DNA of 36,003 nucleotides. It comes from Paenibacillus sp. Marseille-Q4541. GTDB lineage: Bacteria; Bacillota; Bacilli; Paenibacillales; Paenibacillaceae. The stretch's first letter is position 1; every line of letters starts with the position of its first letter. The notes under the pieces are model-generated. The model made no database searches, was not told the DNA's origin, and saw only the letters and a program-made list of their open reading frames with translations. Shown one piece after another: positions 1 to 7,892 of this stretch. Location of the stretch: NCBI RefSeq assembly GCF_018310695.1, contig NZ_JAGXCY010000041.1, positions 1-36,003 of the forward strand, read 5' to 3'. The translations under genes and the position numbers were made by a program.

Positions 1-39
1 CACTCATGAGTTTCACTTGCGTAAAACTCCTCGTTGTTC

Positions 40-54
40 AGTTTTCAAAGATCA
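40..54 (-). promoter_or_regulatory. rRNA operon boxA antitermination element
   Basis: On the minus strand the sequence reads TGATCTTTGAAAACT, which matches the boxA element of Bacillales rRNA leaders (TGxTCTTTGAAAACT). It lies downstream of two tandem promoters and is followed by a typical leader reading GAACAACGAG. This indicates that a 16S rRNA gene begins shortly beyond the left edge, transcribed leftward. No mature rRNA sequence is inside the window. Confidence 0.7.
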
Positions 55-85
55 ATCATAATGTGCATTTCACTTTTTGTCTCAT

Positions 86-102
86 CCGCTTGTCTCAAGC
101 GG
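86..102 (-). other. small hairpin in the rRNA leader
   Basis: CCGCTT and AAGCGG face each other across a 5-base loop, just downstream of the second rRNA promoter on the minus strand. It has no T tract, so it is more likely a leader structure than a terminator. Confidence 0.35.
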
Positions 103-112
103 CGACTTTTAT

Positions 113-142
113 AATATAACACATTACCTTTCGTTTGGTCAA
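113..142 (-). promoter_or_regulatory. rRNA operon promoter P2 (sigma-A type)
   Basis: On the minus strand TTGACC (137-142), an 18-base spacer and TATATT (113-118) form a sigma-A promoter. It lies about 60 bases upstream of the boxA element. The bases after the -10 (ATAAAAGTCGCC) resemble those after the upstream promoter, as expected of tandem rrn promoters. Confidence 0.6.
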
Positions 143-242
143 GCACTTTTTTTAAAAACTTTTTTCAAACTTTCTTGTCACTATATTTACCTAACGAGGG
201 ATATAATGTGAAAGTTTGTCGCCTTTTTAACGGGCGAGTTAT

Positions 243-272
243 AATTTATCACATAATGATTAGTTGAGTCAA
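243..272 (-). promoter_or_regulatory. rRNA operon promoter P1 (sigma-A type)
   Basis: On the minus strand TTGACT (267-272), an 18-base spacer and TAAATT (243-248) form a second promoter about 130 bases upstream of P2. Its -10 surroundings (ATGTGATAAATTATAAC) parallel those of P2 (ATGTGTTATATTATAAA). The stretch 273-417 between P1 and the ygxA terminator holds AT-rich DNA in which no gene is visible; the part just upstream of P1 could act as an UP element. Confidence 0.5.
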
Positions 273-417
273 GCTATATAACTAACTTTTTTTATTGAAA
301 TTATGAATTCCGCTCTATTCCCCACTAACTGTTCGTCTAACAGTGATAGTTATTGTGTATTTTTAGTTTGAAAGATAAGTTATCTTCTCAACTTAACCTT
401 ACAAGCCAACAAAAAAA

Positions 418-443
418 GAGAGCAGATATCAATATCTTCTCTC
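418..443 (-). terminator. Rho-independent terminator after ygxA
   Basis: On the minus strand GAGAG-A-AGATAT pairs with ATATCT-G-CTCTC around a very short loop and is followed by a run of seven T. It sits 25 bases past the ygxA stop codon and insulates ygxA from the rRNA promoters. Confidence 0.8.
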
Positions 444-468
444 CTTTCTTTAATTCAAATCCATCTTT

Positions 469-1347
469 TTAATCTACAAAGTATCTGATTTCCCGTCCAC
501 TTTCAGTAAGAGAAGGAATCCAGCTTCCCGTTTCTTTGATAATGGAACGATGAACTAGCTTGCGAAGCATGAGCGGAAGCTCCTCGTGAATGTACTGAAG
601 TTCATGATGAGCCATTAATTCAGCTAAACTTACTGGTTGATTACTTTTACGCAAAACCTCAATCAACAACTCGGAAGAACTCTCCATTTTGGACATAACC
701 GAAAATTCACAGGCAAGTAAAGTTAATTCCACTCTTTGTTCAAGCGTTTCCTTGCTTGACGTAAGCTCATCATATAACTTATACACTGCCCTATCCATAT
801 CTCTTATTTGTGTCCATACGGCACGTTCAGGAGGAATCCCCTTCTCAATGACGACAATTCTTGCCCAGTGCTTCAATGATTTCAATACGCACTGATAAGC
901 ATCAATCACCTGACCATCCGCTAGCCAGCGCTTTGCTTCAACATATGTCTTTAGAAAACAAGAGAACTCATAGAAAATCTTCTGTTTACGCACTTTATTC
1001 CCAAACTGTAGTACATGTTGCCTTAATAAGAGGAGCTCATCATCGCGATCCCATAATATATCACCATCCATAAAGGCTCCTGTTACACTACGATCCTCCC
1101 CTGTTATCAAGTATCGATTAAGCTGTGCCCAATCCATATACACAATCTGATATCGGAGTTCTCCTATAATGGAATGTCTTATTTTATTATGCAACGTGCT
1201 ATCTTCATGCAGTATCAATACATACACTTCGAAATCCTGCATAAGGGATCCATGAAAATGCTCTCCCGAATGAGGGTATGCAATAGCTCCAACAACACCC
1301 TGATTAACCGATTCTTCGGATAGAAAAGAAAAATTTGTTAATTCCAC
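469..1347 (-). CDS. ygxA: YgxA-like nucleotidyltransferase-fold protein
   Basis: The 292-residue protein resembles Bacillus subtilis YgxA, a conserved Bacillales protein with a nucleotidyltransferase-like N-terminal half (residues about 1-120, with an acidic strand around FEVYVLILHE) and a helical C-terminal half. I see no complete GS-x-D-x-D catalytic motif, so enzymatic activity is doubtful. The start is GTG, chosen because GGAGGG lies five bases upstream. The C-terminal part (about 225-290) looks like a small winged-helix segment. It is divergent from ygzB and next to an rRNA operon leader, the same neighbourhood I recall for B. subtilis (perR-ygzB-ygxA-rrnD). Its molecular role is unknown; the assignment rests on sequence resemblance and on this conserved order. 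Confidence 0.75.
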   Translation of the reverse strand: MELTNFSFLSEESVNQGVVGAIAYPHSGEHFHGSLMQDFEVYVLILHEDSTLHNKIRHSIIGELRYQIVYMDWAQLNRYLITGEDRSVTGAFMDGDILWDRDDELLLLRQHVLQFGNKVRKQKIFYEFSCFLKTYVEAKRWLADGQVIDAYQCVLKSLKHWARIVVIEKGIPPERAVWTQIRDMDRAVYKLYDELTSSKETLEQRVELTLLACEFSVMSKMESSSELLIEVLRKSNQPVSLAELMAHHELQYIHEELPLMLRKLVHRSIIKETGSWIPSLTESGREIRYFVD

Positions 1348-1469
1348 GATCTCCCTCCATACAATAAATGGCGATTTTTTGCCAATTAAGTTATAATATA
1401 GTTCTACATAAGAACATAGGTTTCCTGCTTCACAGTGAAGACAACTACTCTTACGTTAGGAGCATTTAT

Positions 1470-1835
1470 ATGATTTTTAAATCAGCTAAGATTGAAGCTT
1501 TTCGAACTTGGGGATTGCTGCTGACCATGCTGGGTATGGGGCTTATGGTACTCGGTACCGCTGGTATTGTCTTTTTTGGATCAGCTGGAAAGATTCTCGC
1601 AGGTATTGGACTTGTTATTGGACTGATTGCAATGATGGGGAGTTTAGCCATCTATTTTTGGGCTGGAATGATGTCAGTTAGTGCCGTTCAAATCGAATGT
1701 CCCGAGTGTAACAAATTAACGAAAATGCTGGGTAAAACAGATCGTTGTATGTTTTGTAAAACGATTATGACGCTCGATCCTTCACAAGCGAACATCACCG
1801 CTGAACAATTGGAAGCACAAAAATCTACTTCCTAA
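1470..1835 (+). CDS. ygzB: YgzB family (UPF0295) membrane protein
   Basis: This 121-residue protein begins at ATG 1470, where TAGGAG sits eight bases upstream; the open frame continues further 5' but has no other good ribosome binding site. Two hydrophobic segments (about residues 13-35 and 42-64) are followed by a cytoplasmic tail with two CxxC pairs (CPEC and CMFC, about residues 76-79 and 93-96), which look like a small zinc ribbon. This is the pattern of the YgzB/UPF0295 family. The function is unknown. The gene is divergent from ygxA and convergent with the GH18 gene, from which a bidirectional terminator separates it. In B. subtilis the equivalent gene lies beside perR; here the GH18 gene stands between them. 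Confidence 0.8.
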   Translation: MIFKSAKIEAFRTWGLLLTMLGMGLMVLGTAGIVFFGSAGKILAGIGLVIGLIAMMGSLAIYFWAGMMSVSAVQIECPECNKLTKMLGKTDRCMFCKTIMTLDPSQANITAEQLEAQKSTS

Positions 1836-1882
1836 TAGAGATTGTTTACCTGTCTTAGATAAAAATGCTTACTCTATACAAG

Positions 1883-1925
1883 AAAAGCCGTGCTTCTCTC
1901 ATTAATGAGGATAAGCACGGCTTTT
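1883..1925. terminator. Bidirectional terminator between ygzB and the GH18 gene
   Basis: AAAAGCCGTGCTT (1883-1895) pairs perfectly with AAGCACGGCTTTT (1913-1925). A short palindrome, CTCATTAATGAG, lies in the loop. There are A and T runs on the two flanks, so it can work for both convergent genes. Confidence 0.85.
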
Positions 1926-1944
1926 TTATTTAATAAATATAAAA

Positions 1945-3672
1945 TTAGTTCAAATGAATCCGATTCAGTACTGCCCAAGCACCATCATTAGCAAGACTTC
2001 GACTCCAGGTTGCTACTCCGGCTAACTTCAATTCTTCGGCTAGATCAACCCTTGCTCTAAGGGAGGTCTTGTCCTCAAGCCAAATCTTATTCAGTATCCC
2101 GTCTTTCTCATACTCAACATAGTTCTGACCTGTGTCTTCCGAAAACTGTGGGTTCAACTTCTGAGAAGTGATAATTTCCTGAGCTGTATCCATTCCGATT
2201 GCTTTGGAACTTACTTTTATCTCACCCTCTACTTCTTCCTCTGACCATACTCTTGTATATGACGGTACTCCGAGTACGAGTTTATTAGCAGGCACTTCAT
2301 CCTCATCCATAATCTTGTTCATTGCTGCCGAAACCCAAGGTATCGACGCTACAGAACCAGCTACTGGGCTTGAAGCCCAATGCTCGTCGTAAGCCATCAC
2401 CATCATATAATCAGCGATTTGTCCCAAAGATCTGCGGTCCAGAAACTTACTCCACATCTCACTATTAGACTTGGGTGTTACTGCGATAGAGAGAACTAGC
2501 TCATTCTCTTTCGCATAAGGACGGAGTTCCCTCATAAATTGAGTAACATTTGCTCCGTCTTCCGTATATACATTTTCAAAATCAATATTAATTCCATCTA
2601 GCTGATACGTCTTCGCGTACTCCATCATTTGTTTGATAATGGTATTCCGTCTTTCGTATGATGACAGAGCTTCTGTTGTAAGATCAGCATCAAAGCCGTT
2701 ACTAAGCAATCCCCACACTTCAATACCTAATGACTTCGCTTTTTTTACATAGGCTAGATCACCTTTATTAGATACAGTACCTATATTATCTGAAATTTCA
2801 AACCATGTTGGACTTACTACGTTTACACCTTTCAGAGCAGAAAGGGTCGCAGGATCAGCAGCACGATTATAAACCGCTTCCCATGTAAGGTTAATTGATT
2901 TGTCTTTCCATCTTTGTTCAGCAGCTGTAGGCAAAACCTTAAGTTTAGGAACAGTAGCTGTTTCTGTCTGCTTCACATTACTGGCTAATACATAACCCGC
3001 ATACCCGTTATCAAGCTGTACAAACAACCATTTTCCATCCGATGACCAAATTCTAACTCGATCGCTTACATTCATCTCATGAACGATTGCAGCCTGATTA
3101 TTCGGTTCTTTATAGAGTGATATGGTCTCTTCCGATCCATCTTTATTATTTCCGCCTACTGCTTTTGCATATTCTATGACTTCACCTTGATTCATAAGCA
3201 AAACTGCGCCAGTATCTGCACTCTCATGAATTGTGATTCCGTAGACTTCCTTAATCGCTTGTACAGGGATATAAAGTATACCTCGATCTTCTTCAGGTGC
3301 AGTTTTTAAGGTGTATGACTTTCCATTTAATTCACCCTGTTCTTTTCCTTCCGACAAATGCAGCACCTTATCGGATGAAGTCAGTATAATAGAACCTTCC
3401 GCTTCCTCATAGCGAATGGAGGGATCCACTTTCTCTTGCAAAACTGGAAGAGGGAGTTTTAAACTCTCTTTAGAACCTTTTGCTTCATAGTCCATAAGTT
3501 CTCCTTTTACAAAGACTGGTTTATCAAAGCCTTTCCAGTCAGCATCCTCATACACATTCTGAATAACAAAAGTCGTTATCAGTATATAAGCCAATGCAGC
3601 TAAACAACCTAGCGCAAATGCCTTTTTCCAAAAGGGAGTTCTTGTCCGTCTCTTTCGGTATCTTCTTCTCAA
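1945..3672 (-). CDS. Membrane-anchored GH18 glycoside hydrolase with SH3 domain
   Basis: The 575-residue protein has a basic N terminus, one membrane segment (about 15-37), a region resembling the copper-amine-oxidase N-terminal fold common in Paenibacillus wall proteins (about 55-165), a bacterial SH3 domain (about 183-236) and a glycoside hydrolase 18 domain (about 257-575). The motif DGINIDFE (359-366) carries the expected catalytic Glu366; the middle Asp of DxxDxDxE is Asn, as in spore-cortex YaaH/YdhD-type enzymes. It probably cleaves N-acetylglucosamine bonds in peptidoglycan or chitin outside the cell; which substrate cannot be told. The start is TTG, with GGGGG ten bases upstream and no better ATG in frame. 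It lies between perR and ygzB. Confidence 0.85.
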   Translation of the reverse strand: MRRRYRKRRTRTPFWKKAFALGCLAALAYILITTFVIQNVYEDADWKGFDKPVFVKGELMDYEAKGSKESLKLPLPVLQEKVDPSIRYEEAEGSIILTSSDKVLHLSEGKEQGELNGKSYTLKTAPEEDRGILYIPVQAIKEVYGITIHESADTGAVLLMNQGEVIEYAKAVGGNNKDGSEETISLYKEPNNQAAIVHEMNVSDRVRIWSSDGKWLFVQLDNGYAGYVLASNVKQTETATVPKLKVLPTAAEQRWKDKSINLTWEAVYNRAADPATLSALKGVNVVSPTWFEISDNIGTVSNKGDLAYVKKAKSLGIEVWGLLSNGFDADLTTEALSSYERRNTIIKQMMEYAKTYQLDGINIDFENVYTEDGANVTQFMRELRPYAKENELVLSIAVTPKSNSEMWSKFLDRRSLGQIADYMMVMAYDEHWASSPVAGSVASIPWVSAAMNKIMDEDEVPANKLVLGVPSYTRVWSEEEVEGEIKVSSKAIGMDTAQEIITSQKLNPQFSEDTGQNYVEYEKDGILNKIWLEDKTSLRARVDLAEELKLAGVATWSRSLANDGAWAVLNRIHLN

Positions 3673-3730
3673 AATTCAATGACCCCCATTTCAGCAAATG
3701 CATCACAAAGAAATTTTTATAATAAAAAAA

Positions 3731-3760
3731 CGTGAGAGATTCCAAAAGGAATTTCTCACG
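3731..3760 (-). terminator. Rho-independent terminator after perR
   Basis: On the minus strand CGTGAGAAATTCC pairs with GGAATCTCTCACG (one mismatch) around a four-to-five-base loop, followed by seven T. It lies 18 bases beyond the perR stop codon, which makes perR a single-gene transcript. Confidence 0.85.
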
Positions 3761-3778
3761 TAATTGTAAACAGCTTTT

Positions 3779-4201
3779 TCACTGCCTGCAACTTTTGCAC
3801 ACACCGTACAGTTCAAGACGATGACCGTGCACTTCAAAACCAGTACTGGCTCCCGCCTGCTCTTCTACCTCGTGCAATGAAGGATAACTGAAATCTTTAA
3901 TCGTCCCACACTTCTCGCAAATAATATGATAGTGTTCCGTTACATTCGCATCAAATCGGCTAGAGTTATCGCCGTATGTCAGTTCCCTCACCATACCTGC
4001 TTGTGTAAACATCTTTAAATTATTATATACAGTAGCCACGCTCATACTAGGAAATTGAGGCTCCAGTGCTCGATAAATTTCATCTGCTGTTGGATGTCCC
4101 ATGGATTCCACTAAATAATTAAGAATCGCATGGCGTTGAGGCGTAATGCGGACACCAGTCGTTTTAAGTTGTTCTAACGCATGTTGGACACGTGTTGCCA
4201 T
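3779..4201 (-). CDS. perR: Peroxide-responsive repressor PerR (Fur family)
   Basis: PerR is a dimeric metalloregulator that represses peroxide-defence genes and is inactivated when iron-catalysed oxidation hits its metal-binding histidines. The 140-residue protein has the Fur winged-helix domain (about 1-80) and the metal/dimer domain. The regulatory metal ligands His36, Asp84, His90, His92 and Asp103 are all visible, and the structural zinc site is Cys95, Cys98, Cys135 and Cys138. Each is exactly one less than in B. subtilis PerR. Asp at position 103, where Fur has Glu, favours PerR over Fur or Zur. No peroxide-defence gene is adjacent. Confidence 0.93.
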   Translation of the reverse strand: MATRVQHALEQLKTTGVRITPQRHAILNYLVESMGHPTADEIYRALEPQFPSMSVATVYNNLKMFTQAGMVRELTYGDNSSRFDANVTEHYHIICEKCGTIKDFSYPSLHEVEEQAGASTGFEVHGHRLELYGVCKSCRQ

Positions 4202-4313
4202 AAGCCCACCGCCTTACCTTTCTTACATCGAACCCATATTAGGGATTTAATATTAAGATCTTAGACATATTTGTACTTATTTGTACCATACTTAAGTGAC
4301 AGACGTCATATTT

Positions 4314-4343
4314 ATTGTAAATTGTTATTCTCATGATTGTCAA
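4314..4343 (-). promoter_or_regulatory. perR promoter (sigma-A type)
   Basis: On the minus strand a perfect TTGACA (4338-4343), an 18-base spacer and TACAAT (4314-4319) form a strong promoter, about 110 bases upstream of the perR start. PerR genes are often autoregulated, but no clean TTATAAT-N-ATTATAA operator is visible over this promoter. Confidence 0.65.
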
Positions 4344-4420
4344 CGCATGTAAGCAAAAGAAAGAAAATGGTATCAATGAAGAATCATATTCAATGTGTGT
4401 GTAAATTATTAACTAATATC

Positions 4421-6352
4421 TCAAGGTTCATTCTGAAGAGCGCCTTGTTGCTCTGTCCCATCATTAGAAATTTGCATCCGATTTATTTTCAGATCACTAT
4501 TTCCTTCGATATTAATTTTATACTCACCTTCACCGACTGTACCTTTAATTTCCCTATTTCTGATTGTAAACGGTAATTCACTATTTAGATTACCATATGT
4601 GCTGGAACCTTGAATGGTGTAGCTTCCCACTTCAGGCAGCGACAGATTAATATCCCCTACTGCACTATAGATATTCCAATTGCCTCCAACCTTGCTTGAT
4701 ATGACTTGGATTGCTCCGTTAAGCGTCTCTAGCTCAAGTTTATTCAAAGGCTCTGTTACATTGATATTCCCATTACGAGTCTTCGCAATAATATCTCCAA
4801 TGATTCCGGAAATCTGTATACGACCGACTTGTGTTGATAAATTAACCTCTTTAGACACATCTTCCGCCCTGAGGTCACCCCGATTCGTATCCAGTGAAGC
4901 ACTTCCAGTGATATCCGCTACAGAAATATTTCCGTTCAGTGTTTTGGCATGTACATCACCGATGGCATTATGAATATAGATTTTCCCATTACCACTTTCT
5001 ACATTGATGCTATTAATCGCTTGCGGACGATCCAAGTATATAGCTCCGTTAGACGTTCTTATCTCCAGATCAAATCTACGGTCGTCCGGAATTGTGATCG
5101 TCATGTTAAGCCTTGGTTGGCGTTTAGATTCACTTCCATAACCTTGTGGCGAGGTAGAAATTTGAATGTTCTTCCCTTCACTCACCTTTACCTCTGAGGC
5201 ATTGGCTACCGCCTCTGCTTCTATCTCTTCTACCTGGTCTACCCAAGCAACTGTTTTAATTTGAATAGAATCGACATCGCCCCGATTTACCCTGATATCA
5301 CCGTTAACATTCTCGATGAGAACAGAGGCTGTCTCCATTTCTACCGGAACTTCTAACGTTTCTTTTTCAATTCGATTATCTTCGGCTTCACTATAATCCA
5401 TCGAGGCGGAAGACAGATTCAAACTCACCCTATTCCATAAATGAATGTAATGATCCTGCTGCGTTACGAAGAAAATACAGGCGATTAACGTAACCGCGGA
5501 TACCATTCCTTTAAAATCAGGTTTAAACCGCCTTTTATATTGTTTCTTTCCTGCAGGCCGCATCTTTTGATGAATAATAAATGAAATGATGAACTCCATT
5601 CCCCATACAATGAGAATGAATGGCCAATATCTTAAAAGTTCAAACATATACTCTGTCTGATATATCTGATCAAGCAAAAGAAGTGTACCCGACACAACAA
5701 TAAATATAGCAGCCGTGTATCTACCAATTCGAATTTTAAAAGAGGCCGCTGTATTTTTATTTAATTGTTTTCTCCAGAAAGCAACGGACAGTAGAATTTC
5801 TCTGCCCAGAAGAAAAACCCCAATCAAAATCATAAGAATCGCTGTTCCTGTGCTTCCATACAGGGCAATATATTGCTCAAACCACCTTGGCTTCTGAACA
5901 AACAATACCATTAATGTCCCGCCAATAATAAGCAGCATTCCAAATGATATTCCTCGCTCCCAAGCCAAGAACCCAATACCAGGACGCGCAGGAGTTACAC
6001 TCTTATCGTCTTCCTCGTTCTGAACGTTGAGTCTCCGTTTACGCATAATAATCCAATCCGCCAGCTGAAGTACATCATAGATATTGATAAAATAGATGAC
6101 AGGAACAAGAAGACCTAACAAAATCAATAGCGGCACATTAATTTGTAATCCAATAGAAGAAAAATAGATAAGCGCCATTAAATCAAGCGACAATAAAAAA
6201 ATAAAAGTAAGTCCCTTAATATACAAACCTAAATACAAATGACCGAAGCCCGGAAACAAAGCAGATAAAAGACCTGCAATAAACTTATGTCGCGTACGAT
6301 CTTTATTTTGCTTAGGGCGTTTAGATGAGCCTGGTTGAATAGAAGGCTGCAT
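4421..6352 (-). CDS. Polytopic membrane protein with C-terminal DUF4097 (LiaG-like) domain
   Basis: The 643-residue protein has three parts. Residues about 23-100 hold hydrophobic helices beginning with LFPGFGHLYLG, like small TM2-type membrane domains. Residues about 130-300 hold further helices, including a segment (YWPFILIVWGMEFI) like the LiaI/LiaF transmembrane region. Residues about 330-625 form a long beta-repeat region with recurring NGxI and GDI turns, typical of the DUF4097 putative adhesin fold found in LiaG. The start ATG has GGGAGGTGGA at nine bases. Such proteins are linked to cell-envelope stress in Bacillota, but no two-component pair lies next to it, so the role here is open. 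It appears to be a single-gene unit. Confidence 0.75.
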   Translation of the reverse strand: MQPSIQPGSSKRPKQNKDRTRHKFIAGLLSALFPGFGHLYLGLYIKGLTFIFLLSLDLMALIYFSSIGLQINVPLLILLGLLVPVIYFINIYDVLQLADWIIMRKRRLNVQNEEDDKSVTPARPGIGFLAWERGISFGMLLIIGGTLMVLFVQKPRWFEQYIALYGSTGTAILMILIGVFLLGREILLSVAFWRKQLNKNTAASFKIRIGRYTAAIFIVVSGTLLLLDQIYQTEYMFELLRYWPFILIVWGMEFIISFIIHQKMRPAGKKQYKRRFKPDFKGMVSAVTLIACIFFVTQQDHYIHLWNRVSLNLSSASMDYSEAEDNRIEKETLEVPVEMETASVLIENVNGDIRVNRGDVDSIQIKTVAWVDQVEEIEAEAVANASEVKVSEGKNIQISTSPQGYGSESKRQPRLNMTITIPDDRRFDLEIRTSNGAIYLDRPQAINSINVESGNGKIYIHNAIGDVHAKTLNGNISVADITGSASLDTNRGDLRAEDVSKEVNLSTQVGRIQISGIIGDIIAKTRNGNINVTEPLNKLELETLNGAIQVISSKVGGNWNIYSAVGDINLSLPEVGSYTIQGSSTYGNLNSELPFTIRNREIKGTVGEGEYKINIEGNSDLKINRMQISNDGTEQQGALQNEP

Positions 6353-6506
6353 ATGTGAATTCCACCTCCCAACAAACAGCTATAACAGCAAGTCCGTTTC
6401 TTTTGATACTACCCTATTCTATATGCAGTGTAACTGGAAATGAAATGGAATTTATAAAACCAATACATAAGATGAACAATAATGAAAAAGATCGTAAAAT
6501 AAAAAG

Positions 6507-6533
6507 AAACTATTCAGATGTACTGAATAGTTT
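6507..6533 (-). terminator. Rho-independent terminator after mgtC
   Basis: On the minus strand AAACTATTCAG pairs perfectly with CTGAATAGTTT across a five-base loop, followed by TTTCTTTTTATTTT. It lies about 55 bases past the MgtC-type gene. Confidence 0.75.
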
Positions 6534-6587
6534 GCAAATTATCTAAGTTATGAGATAGCACTAAGCTACTGTCGTTCATGCCATCTT

Positions 6588-7301
6588 CTACTCCACTGAT
6601 ATGGACCGGAACTGATGCCATTCCTGCAAGCTAGTCACAAGAGAAACCGTGTTAAAACTTGAAGGAACAAGAACATGCAAAGAAACCTCGACATGCCTTT
6701 CGATTTCAGATCTGTAGCTAGATGTGTTGATATCCAGATCATTCACGGTCATTTTACGAATAACAATCTTCTCTTCTTCCATAAAACGTGATATTTTCTC
6801 AACCAACGCGGGTGAAGACACTGCACTAAGCGTTATAACATGAAGCTTATTAGCTTTAAGATAACGCCTTTCCACTTTATTGAACACCCACAGATTAAGA
6901 AGAACCAACACCGTGGATACGATGGCCGCAAAATAAAATCCAGCTCCAACCGCAAGACCAATCGCAGCGACTACCCAAATTGAAGCAGCGGTTGTGAGCC
7001 CTGTAATCGATTTCCCTGTAAATAGAATCGTCCCCGCCCCTAAAAAACCGACACCTGTAATAACAGCAGCGGCCAATCGAGCCGGGTCCATACGAACATT
7101 AGCCTCATTCACAAAATCAGAAAAACCATAAGCAGATAAAATCATAATAAGTGCAGAACCAAGACAAACTAAAATATGTGTCCTAAAGCCTGCTGCATGG
7201 TTGGACCGCTCTCTCTCAACTCCGATTAATCCACCAAGCGTCATGGCAATAAGCAGCCGTATTAGTATATCCAATTCCCCTATGTACCATGGATCGCCCA
7301 T
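6588..7301 (-). CDS. MgtC/SapB family inner-membrane protein
   Basis: MgtC-family proteins are small membrane proteins tied to magnesium limitation and, in some bacteria, to inhibition of F-type ATPase. The N-terminal hydrophobic half carries the family signature GGLIGVERERSNHAAGFRTH and GVGFLGAGTI; the C-terminal 85 residues form a soluble ACT-like domain. I place the start at ATG 7301 (237 residues) because GGGAGGGG lies eight bases upstream. An upstream ATG at 7328 has no ribosome binding site. It follows the GNAT gene by about 33 bases and is probably in the same transcript. A CorA-type magnesium transporter gene lies elsewhere in the window, but nothing links the two directly. Confidence 0.88.
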   Translation of the reverse strand: MGDPWYIGELDILIRLLIAMTLGGLIGVERERSNHAAGFRTHILVCLGSALIMILSAYGFSDFVNEANVRMDPARLAAAVITGVGFLGAGTILFTGKSITGLTTAASIWVVAAIGLAVGAGFYFAAIVSTVLVLLNLWVFNKVERRYLKANKLHVITLSAVSSPALVEKISRFMEEEKIVIRKMTVNDLDINTSSYRSEIERHVEVSLHVLVPSSFNTVSLVTSLQEWHQFRSISVE

Positions 7302-7334
7302 GTTTATTTCCCCTCCCGTTAAACTCATCCAGTA

Positions 7335-7817
7335 TTAGGAACGATCGTCTATCCTATTCAAATGAAAAGTGGTTAATTCCACCCCAGGAGCAACTTCCTG
7401 AGTCATCACCGGTGTAAAACCGTATTTCTGATACAAGTTAGATGCGGGTGTATTTTTGAGTCCTGTGGAAACAATGATTTTGGGTATCCCATGGTTCAGT
7501 TCAAGCACATGTTCTATGAGCTGTCCTGCTATTCCCTTACGAAAATGAAGTGGATGCACCATCATGCGAGAAATAGTCCTTGTTCCTTCTTCTTCTGTCT
7601 CCACAGCAATTGCCCCGACCAGTTCCATATCATCGGATATATACCCATAAAACGTCTCATTGCATCCTTGAATTGTCTCTACGGTGTCTAACAGTGGAGG
7701 AATTTCGTTAAATCCAATCAGTTCAGCTTCCAAACGATATGCCATATGCTGGAGTCTCCAAATCTCAAGAACCATATCTGTATCCTGCAAGGATATCGGC
7801 ATAATTTTCCCGTTCAT
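7335..7817 (-). CDS. GNAT family N-acetyltransferase
   Basis: This 160-residue protein fits the acetyl-CoA-dependent GNAT fold. The core strand MMVHPLHFRKGIAGQLIEHV contains the acetyl-CoA pyrophosphate loop (RKGIAG), and ASNLYQKYGFTP near the C terminus is the usual GNAT motif B. The substrate cannot be read from sequence. The start ATG has AGGAGG at seven bases. It is the first gene of a likely two-gene unit with mgtC and is separated from the gatB end upstream of it... by a hairpin at 7840-7865. Confidence 0.85.
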   Translation of the reverse strand: MNGKIMPISLQDTDMVLEIWRLQHMAYRLEAELIGFNEIPPLLDTVETIQGCNETFYGYISDDMELVGAIAVETEEEGTRTISRMMVHPLHFRKGIAGQLIEHVLELNHGIPKIIVSTGLKNTPASNLYQKYGFTPVMTQEVAPGVELTTFHLNRIDDRS

Positions 7818-7839
7818 CTAACTTCCTCCTACTATAAAA

Positions 7840-7865
7840 GAAGCCCGTCACAAAAGACGAGCTTC
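7840..7865 (-). terminator. Probable terminator of the gatCAB operon
   Basis: On the minus strand GAAGCTCGTC pairs with GACGGGCTTC with one mismatch around a six-base loop, followed by TTTTATAG. It lies 28 bases past the gatB stop codon. The T tract is short, so some read-through into the GNAT gene is possible. Confidence 0.6.
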
Positions 7866-7892
7866 CCATTTCGCATTTATTCAAAAAATCTT

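Noticed and set aside
4254..4343. Possible PerR box in the perR promoter region
   Set aside because: The AT-rich stretch and the palindrome TAAGATCTTA do not match TTATAAT-N-ATTATAA well enough to call an operator.
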